Of a stretch of DNA of 64,000 nucleotides, positions 62,101 through 64,000 are shown piece after piece. Each line of letters starts with the position of its first letter. Position 1 is the first letter of the stretch. This DNA comes from Gordionus sp. m RMFG-2023 (lineage: Eukaryota; Nematomorpha; Gordioida; Chordodea; Parachordodidae). The stretch is taken from assembly GCF_954871325.1 (NCBI RefSeq), contig NC_088776.1:49804569-49868568 (forward strand), written 5' to 3'. Below the pieces are notes generated by a model. That model saw only the letters and a program-made list of their open reading frames with translations. It was not told the DNA's origin and did not search any database. The translations under genes and the position numbers were made by a program.

Positions 62101-63961
62101 TATTCCAAAAGAATATCAAATTTAATGATAATTCCGATACCCGCTATCCTGGATACGAAAATGTGTCCATTTTGGATAAAAGAAATTTTGAAACGGTTGG
62201 CCTATTAGACGAGGAATGCTTGCTTAATTTGGCCTCAAAGTATATTCATTTAATATAAACTTTTTGCGAGACTTATATTAGTTATAAACCTCTAAAGATA
62301 TGATCACTTTTCATATTGACCATATAGTTATAGTAGCCGTTTTACTTCAGTCATTTTTTTAATATATTTAATTTGATAATTATAAAAAGATGATATCTAA
62401 TAAAAATATTTATTTTTTTATCGGATGGAACCTAACCAAAAACCGATTCTAAAAACCTAACCTTAATGGTTCGGTCCAAACTGAGAAAATAAAATCTTTG
62501 ACCTTCTCTAATTAAGTCTGACCCACCTATCCTTGGTATAGTGGCGTTTCGGGCAAACACAACCTTTATAATACATAATATCAAGAAAAGATATTAAGTA
62601 GTTCTTATGCCGTGTTCAAGTTTGTCTTATTTTTGAAACTTATGGGATAGATTTTGCATTATAACACCCAATTTTGGTTTATTTTAGGCGTGTACATTAA
62701 ATAAATATTTTGGTTTAGAAAGAGTCACAAAGGATACGTTACCTACATATATTCTATGTAACCTCCTTCACTTAAGAGATAAGCTATAGATGGTTAAAGA
62801 GACTACTGTTTGATAATAGGGCGAACCAGGACACGGCCTTAGTATCCTTCAGCATCACTTTAAAGTACACGTTAATTTGATGTACCATTCAAGTTGAACA
62901 TTATTTTGACTGCGACATACTTATATAAGTTTTAAATGGTTTTGTAACTTCTCTCATATAAAAATACTACCCCAATTATTTTATTAACGATTTCATTATA
63001 TGATTTTAAGTTATAGATGCATGTACACGCCGCTTGATCTTGATAGCCAAAACGCGTCATCTAACATAAATAATATTATAACAAACTTAATATCTATCGC
63101 TCGTTTGAAACGCTGCCTTGTATCCGATATTGTCAATCAGACGAATAACAAAAATACCGAAAAGGAACATGAGAATATTCTTCACGTGCAACCTCTGTAT
63201 CAGGAGTTAAATTTTCAACACTACACAGATATGAAACAGCGTCACATCAAGTTAATTATTAAAATGACAAAAAAAATCATATTTATTTTATTCGGTATTA
63301 CAAAATTTGTTTCAAAAATATATTTTTTATAGGTTGGTGGGTGGGCGAATAGTTTTACTTACTCGGGCATATTACATCGGGTGTTAACAGACTTCTTAGT
63401 AAATATGATAATTTGATAATGGTAATTTTATTCATCAAATCACTCAATTGGACACCAAAAAAATGGTGAAAAGACGCCCATGATATTCTCTGCCATCTCT
63501 CTATTTAAAAATTCATGGAAATATATTTTACTATTTATATAAGAGTAGTGTTCAATGCAACCTCAATCATTTCACGATACTAAATTGCTCAAATGATATT
63601 TTACTTGACTAATATTATATCAAATATACTCCTTTTTCTCCAACTTTTTAAAATTCATGTTCCTAGTTGCCCCTTTAGCTTCCCCCTTTCGCTTTCTAAT
63701 CATGAGCATCGTTACTGGCTGGACCCCATTCTTCGCATCATTCTATACCACCTTCATCAACGTTGACTTAAATTTCCTAAACTTTAAAAACCGACCTTAT
63801 GGTTTATTTTACAAGATTCTAATTTTATACTAATTTATTAAAGCGTATTGATGTGTTGTCAATGCGGCGATAATTTCGACATCCAATACCTCCTATTCAA
63901 ACTATTGTCCAATTATTCTAGCCTTTTCAGCTCGCAACTACCTTTGAACCTAGAAGAAAAA
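25313..63961 (+). CDS. ARHGAP35: p190 RhoGAP homologue (ARHGAP35/ARHGAP5 family), 5' part, 12 exons seen, continues past the window
   Basis: p190 RhoGAPs switch off Rho downstream of integrins and Src. The order is an N-terminal GTPase-like domain, four FF domains, two pseudoGTPase domains, a long linker and a C-terminal RhoGAP domain. Exons: 25313-26150, 48242-48916, 49073-49364, 50426-50672, 55680-55989, 56137-56350, 57178-57316, 60542-60680, 61388-61553, 61876-62239, 63017-63250 and 63844-63961. All junction phases agree except exon 7 to 8. Markers are GKSCLCNRF, NNNHFLFWG, VIEQTEFIDD, EKLMYICKDQLG, ITKAD, ATSAHANINV, the FF domains, and QCGDNFDIQYLLF (human [13 protein letters not shown]). 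About 1245 residues are encoded here. That is more than the human protein has to this point, because of Ser/Asn-rich insertions. The symbol is for the family; vertebrate ARHGAP35 and ARHGAP5 are both co-orthologue candidates. Confidence 0.92.
26151..27890. other. Intron 1, left part: no features recognised
   Basis: A/T-rich non-coding DNA without terminal repeats, ORFs of known family or RNA genes that I can support. Confidence 0.5.
27899..28041. repeat. Half copy of the TAGTGTTGTTAAA MITE
   Basis: Starts TAGTGTTGCTAAACGGCACA and carries internal phrases (TTTAGCCAAAAATATTA, AATAGATATCCAAACCTTT) seen in the other copies. No right terminus is present before the next element begins. Confidence 0.5.
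28050..28495. mobile_element. GC-rich hAT-type MITE (8-bp duplication ATCTACAG)
   Basis: Ends TAGAGATCTGCA and, inverted, TAGTGATCTGCA are flanked by a perfect 8-bp duplication ATCTACAG (28042-28049 and 28496-28503). The interior is full of GGCCGGGC and CCCGGCCC words, strikingly GC-rich for this genome. Related pieces lie at 29700-29827, 42905-43090, 44041-44112, 45574-45725 and in 53002-54794. Confidence 0.8.
28695..28760 (-). repeat. tRNA-like remnant (tRNA pseudogene or SINE head)
   Basis: In minus sense it contains GCTTAAAGCGTGTACTTTTG followed by GGTAGGTTTGTGGTTCGATA, resembling an anticodon arm and T arm with a B-box-like GTGGTTCGATACTGG. No paired acceptor stem was found, so a working tRNA gene is unlikely. 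Confidence 0.4.
29040..29827. repeat. Dispersed repeat with TTGGCCTGAA phrases and a hAT-MITE right end
   Basis: The phrases ATGGGCTAGACATTGGCCTG and GTCAGGCCTGATCAAAAAATC appear twice, near 29070 and 29325, and match 17085-17170. The stretch ends with GTGCAGGTCTCTG (29815-29827), the inverted end of the CAGAGACCTGCA family. No left partner was identified. Confidence 0.5.
31660..32645 (-). mobile_element. Nested hAT element with ACGAATCGAATCGAATAA-type ends
   Basis: Both sides carry long, simple, inverted GAATCGAATCGAATAAT-type repeats (about 31665-31745 and 32465-32635). Between them a minus-strand piece at 32088-31906 reads MARDILSIQGSSTPCERLFS and VGAHMVTKYRMSLKEETIRK followed by TLCLKNWLL. 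That is the hATC dimerisation end of a BED-zinc-finger hAT transposase. The rest of the transposase is missing. The target duplication is unclear. Confidence 0.65.
33802..34005. repeat. ~200-bp module shared with 9688-9895
   Basis: Both stretches contain AATAGATGGCGTTAAATA, ATTGTTACTATATTTATTAT, and ACTATATGTCTACTTACT near the end, in the same order and spacing. The two host elements have different terminal repeats. Confidence 0.7.
34560..35860. other. Intron 1 stretch without recognised features
   Basis: The short phrase GGGTCAGGCTCCGCC near 34710 resembles dispersed repeats. An 88-codon minus frame at 35116-35382 resembles nothing known and is judged a chance ORF. Confidence 0.4.
36900..37062 (-). 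repeat. Possible tRNA-derived SINE fragment
   Basis: In minus sense a B-box-like GAGTTCGAATCTGGT is preceded by GGAGATGC. The stretch ends in a GGCCGGATTGGCCGGGC-containing body. No A box or tail was identified. Confidence 0.3.
37261..38258 (-). mobile_element. Decayed hAT element with hATC remnant
   Basis: A minus-strand stretch at about 37930-37790 reads LASKILSAPASSASSERLFS followed by TFSTNLLIRRMANTIEMK, the conserved hATC end. The right end CATGCCAACCCTG is a known type of hAT terminus (inverse CAGGGTTGGCATG). CAGGGCTGTGAACCCTCC at 37261 is a possible left end, with imperfect 8-bp flanks ATTTTATC and GTTTTAAC. An alternative start is TAGAGGTGAGCACGGG at 37497. Confidence 0.55.
39609..41202. 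mobile_element. Possible pogo/Tigger-like element
   Basis: Left end CAGTGAACTTTTATCGCGAT and inverted right end AGTGAAACTATTATCGCGAA resemble each other and pogo-type CAGTGAAAC ends. A third CAGTGAAACTTTTATCGCGA sits at 43552. No transposase was seen, and a TA target duplication cannot be distinguished in this background. Confidence 0.35.
41104..41270. repeat. CGCG-rich 13-15 bp minisatellite
   Basis: Units such as ATTCGCGGTAAAAG, GTTCGCGATAATAG, ATTCGCTCAAAAGT and ATTCGCGTTAAGGG follow one another about ten times. CpG and CGCG words are otherwise very rare here, so the cluster stands out. It overlaps the right end of the possible pogo-like element. Confidence 0.75.
46199..46402. mobile_element. 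hAT-type MITE (TAGTGTTGTTAAA family), second copy
   Basis: Left end GGTGTTGTTAAACGGTTCGA and inverted right end from CGATCCGTTTAACAAAATTA, with internal AACCTCGAGGTTTAGGCAAT as in the copy at 5712. The edges are eroded and the target duplication is unclear. Confidence 0.6.
46410..48241. other. Right end of intron 1
   Basis: A/T-rich, no ORF of known family. GATTAAGTAACCCTAGG near 46626 matches GATTAAGTGACGCGAGG near 41877, so the long-repeat tract reaches about 46.85 kb. The splice acceptor of exon 2 follows at 48240-48241. Confidence 0.5.
48242..48916 (+). CDS. ARHGAP35: p190 RhoGAP exon 2: C-terminal half of the GTPase-like domain
   Basis: Acceptor TTTTTTAG|GC, phase 1. It begins IEHEYEQVPFPNEPVQIDAF, aligning without gaps after DQLG to human [20 protein letters not shown]. 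It contains the G4-like motif ITKADLC (human LTKCDEG) and G5-like ATSAHANINVVAPFLALVKL. After that, a 100-residue Ser/Asn/Arg-rich stretch replaces the short human linker before FF1. I place the donor at CAAA|GTTTAT because it fits exon 3 in phase, though it is weak. Confidence 0.92.
49073..49364 (+). CDS. ARHGAP35: p190 RhoGAP exon 3: FF domain 1
   Basis: Encodes RSFHDHSPVSSSERKRFQKL followed by SGSWSLRNKNRYQHLNPVVK and LASLFE-like helices ending TLFPSLTSLKHE. The family pattern W, Y, G-R/T and a final LIPNLDEIDHL-like helix is visible. The donor GAGAG|GTAAAT is strong, phase 2. The acceptor ATTAAAG|CC lacks a good pyrimidine tract and was chosen by phase. Confidence 0.85.
50426..50672 (+). 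CDS. ARHGAP35: p190 RhoGAP exon 4: FF domain 2
   Basis: Acceptor TATATAG|G, phase 2. Encodes CNPEFVKHFFAPSPQTPWFD (human KPEFLKWFVVLEETPWDA), then NNDFLLPWQLLETQEAQICF and DNHLRQLISEDNRTKL (human LYEAHLEKLRNERKR). The donor is placed at AAGTTG|GTTACT, phase 0, to fit exon 5. A second GT four bases earlier is out of phase. Confidence 0.88.
52415..52670. mobile_element. hAT-type MITE (TAGTGTTGTTAAA family), third copy, in intron 4
   Basis: Left end TAGTGCCGTTAAACGACTCG, inverted right end from AACCGTTTAACAACACT. Flanks GTCCTACT and TCCCTACT are a plausible 8-bp duplication with two changes. The open frame at 52457-52654 is a shadow of this repeat. Confidence 0.65.
53002..54794 (+). mobile_element. 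hAT transposon remnant (CAGAGACCTG ends) in intron 4
   Basis: Left end CAGAGACCTGGCCGGGCCC and right end GGTACCTCTGCAGGTCTCTG are inverted. Flanks ATATATAT on both sides could be the 8-bp duplication, though they are low-complexity. Just inside each end are GGCCGGGC clusters like those of the 28050 MITE, so this is the probable parent family. An internal 104-bp tandem duplication occurs at 53305-53492. A hATC coding piece lies at 53668-54027. Confidence 0.78.
53668..54027 (+). pseudogene. hAT transposase C-terminal fragment (hATC)
   Basis: Reads EYYNYINKKIDETFKVDNLL, EWWAAHQSEFPILAKLAIPA and SSASCERNFPTTGRILEERR, the conserved dimerisation region of hAT transposases. The final helix (QPEKVDMLLFLHDNL) continues in another frame after 54020, so there is a frameshift. 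The N-terminal and catalytic parts are missing. Confidence 0.8.
54895..55329. repeat. Dispersed repeat ending in a hAT-MITE-like terminus
   Basis: The phrases CAAGCCCAACCCAGACCC, TTCCCAAGTCCATAAATAAG and TTGGCCAGGCCCATGAAAGT are the reverse-complement style of the GGGCTTGG phrases at 17.0-17.9 kb. It ends AAGTCTCTG like the CAGAGACCTGCA family. Confidence 0.45.
55680..55989 (+). CDS. ARHGAP35: p190 RhoGAP exon 5: end of FF2 and FF domain 3
   Basis: Starts after AAAAAG|CAA in phase 0 and reads QFINLLQSLSYPF, then MTIFPGQPITEIDQLLRKYE (human FITPGKPWEEARSFIMNED) and ECYENHMAYYLASAKFLFLE plus ECLFEHWDLFLL (human EFQELLLEYSELFYEL). The donor is CCTG|GTAATT, phase 1. A later acceptor at 55749 (TATAG|TA, better pyrimidine tract) would be phase 1 and clash with exon 4. 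Confidence 0.85.
56137..56350 (+). CDS. ARHGAP35: p190 RhoGAP exon 6: linker and start of FF domain 4
   Basis: Acceptor TTACAAG|GT, phase 1, after a 147-bp intron. Encodes DVKDKNSSSHDNAIRYKLFP with a family-unlike loop, then GVISHESLKEISQRLNKDI, which resembles human GVIQDVLGEEQRF. The donor is ATCAA|GTATAT, phase 2, matching exon 7. Confidence 0.82.
57178..57316 (+). CDS. ARHGAP35: p190 RhoGAP exon 7: FF domain 4
   Basis: Acceptor GTAAAG|G, phase 2. The resulting KYRILDRVEQERTVLILQFL and AFLRHPVREYCP aligns without gaps to human [20 protein letters not shown] and HFVYHPTKETCP. The end is uncertain. AAG|GTTTTA at 57316 is the best local donor (phase 0), but exon 8 asks for phase 2. Confidence 0.85.
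57408..57556. mobile_element. Short palindromic MITE in intron 7
   Basis: GTATATACATAGGAGTCAGC with AGTTAGCACCATTTTATGGT on the left is inverted on the right (ACCATAAAATGGTGTTACCG, ending TGTGTATATAC). It is 149 bp with a 60-bp loop, a near hairpin. It has no coding content. Confidence 0.7.
58816..58911. mobile_element. Second short palindromic MITE in intron 7
   Basis: GTGCGTACATTGAAGTCAGC and CCATTGAAAG on the left are inverted on the right as CTTTCAATGACTGACTTCAA and GGTACAC. The end sequence (GTACAT, GAAGTCAGC) resembles that of the 57408 copy, so the two may be one family. Confidence 0.6.
60542..60680 (+). CDS. ARHGAP35: p190 RhoGAP exon 8: start of pseudoGTPase domain 1
   Basis: Acceptor TTGTTTGTTAG|G is strong and implies phase 2. 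Encodes HCELVKANTIVTNRESLIPQ and then LKQVKSMTLLIIGIEEYVHI and LGDHIK. These match human [26 protein letters not shown]. The loss of GxGK in the LLIIGIEE strand agrees with a pseudoGTPase. The donor is ATCAAA|GTGACA, phase 0. Confidence 0.82.
60965..61090. repeat. CGATCAAAAAAG degenerate tandem repeat in intron 8
   Basis: Units TCGATCAAAAAAGTG, TCAATCAAAAAATGAAAAGT, CCGATCAAAAAAGGG, TCAATCAAAATAGG and GCGATCAAAAAGG follow each other with variable spacing of 14-20 bp. Confidence 0.7.
61388..61553 (+). CDS. ARHGAP35: p190 RhoGAP exon 9: pseudoGTPase domain 1
   Basis: Acceptor AAATCAG|AGT, phase 0. SLCPKDLFAMD follows DHIK exactly as human ALCTNDDKYVID follows NEIR. Then come ISLTLQYLFINDKEEIPYME and TMKSFFVSFQDM. 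The donor is GTAG|GTTATT, phase 1. Confidence 0.82.
61591..61648. repeat. 20-bp tandem repeat in intron 9
   Basis: GCATTACTATTTTTTTATTC is repeated almost exactly three times, just after the donor of exon 9. Confidence 0.85.
61876..62239 (+). CDS. ARHGAP35: p190 RhoGAP exon 10: pseudoGTPase domain 1
   Basis: Acceptor TTTCGCTAG|GC, phase 1. GCISLCDLTTMARDEK lines up with human GCLCLYNSKESLSYVV. An insertion follows, then VIKALLKFVMPLMIVALNWC matches the LPLTLILVNKRGD strand. It ends in a Leu-rich helix NLASK before AA|GTATAT, phase 2. Confidence 0.8.
63017..63250 (+). CDS. ARHGAP35: p190 RhoGAP exon 11: end of pseudoGTPase domain 1 and linker
   Basis: Acceptor AGTTATAG|A, phase 2. CMYTPLDLDSQNASSNINNI then ITNLISIARLKRCL aligns with human [20 protein letters not shown] then QISQVLKGLLDSKRNL. 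A variable Asn/Glu-rich stretch follows. The donor ATCAA|GTTAAT, phase 2, fits exon 12. Confidence 0.85.
63844..63961 (+). CDS. ARHGAP35: p190 RhoGAP exon 12: start of pseudoGTPase domain 2
   Basis: Acceptor TATTAAAG|C, phase 2. VLMCCQCGDNFDIQYLLFKL aligns without gaps to human [20 protein letters not shown]. The donor is GAAAAA|GTATAT, phase 0, near the right edge of the window. The remaining exons lie outside. Confidence 0.88.
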
Positions 63962-64000
63962 GTATATGCTTTTTTCTTTCTATTTTGTATTATAAAAATA

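Noticed and set aside
1-64000. CRISPR arrays, bacterial operons, rRNA genes
   Set aside because: None present; tandem arrays here lack unique spacers and the genes are spliced.

Overview
The window is very AT-rich eukaryotic DNA with spliced genes. Two metazoan genes can be read exon by exon, so the source is an animal. The proteins are too diverged, and introns and transposons too abundant, for a vertebrate or a compact genome. An AT-rich invertebrate fits, but the phylum cannot be fixed from the sequence alone.

Layout. A complete seven-exon GORAB (RAB6-interacting golgin) homologue lies on the minus strand at 1550-6728. All its intron phases agree and it gives a 257-residue protein ending in a stop. 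From 25313 to the right edge runs the amino-terminal part of a p190 RhoGAP (ARHGAP35/ARHGAP5) homologue on the plus strand. I recognise twelve exons: N-terminal GTPase-like domain, four FF domains, pseudoGTPase domain 1 and the start of pseudoGTPase domain 2. The RhoGAP domain itself lies beyond the window. Intron 1 is about 22 kb and cuts the GTPase domain in two; the other introns run from about 150 bp to 5 kb. The two genes point away from each other, with about 18.6 kb of repeats between them.

The space between and inside the genes is mostly mobile DNA. hAT-superfamily elements dominate. Several have matched terminal repeats and 8-bp target duplications: 20750-25090 with a decayed transposase, 11011-18239, 28050-28495, 31502-34542, 53002-54794 and the short 5712-5930. 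A broken Ty3/gypsy fossil (about 8.4-19.2 kb) carries two hAT-type insertions. One of these holds a younger, RT-less LTR element (11104-13481) with a half-tRNA-Ile-like sequence beside its LTR. Minisatellites (units of about 146, 118, 41, 20 and 14 bp) and an 11-kb tract of diverged long repeats fill much of the rest.

No rRNA gene, intact tRNA gene or CRISPR array was seen. Gene calls rest on protein resemblance recalled from the families plus splice-site and phase agreement. No database search or transcript evidence was available.
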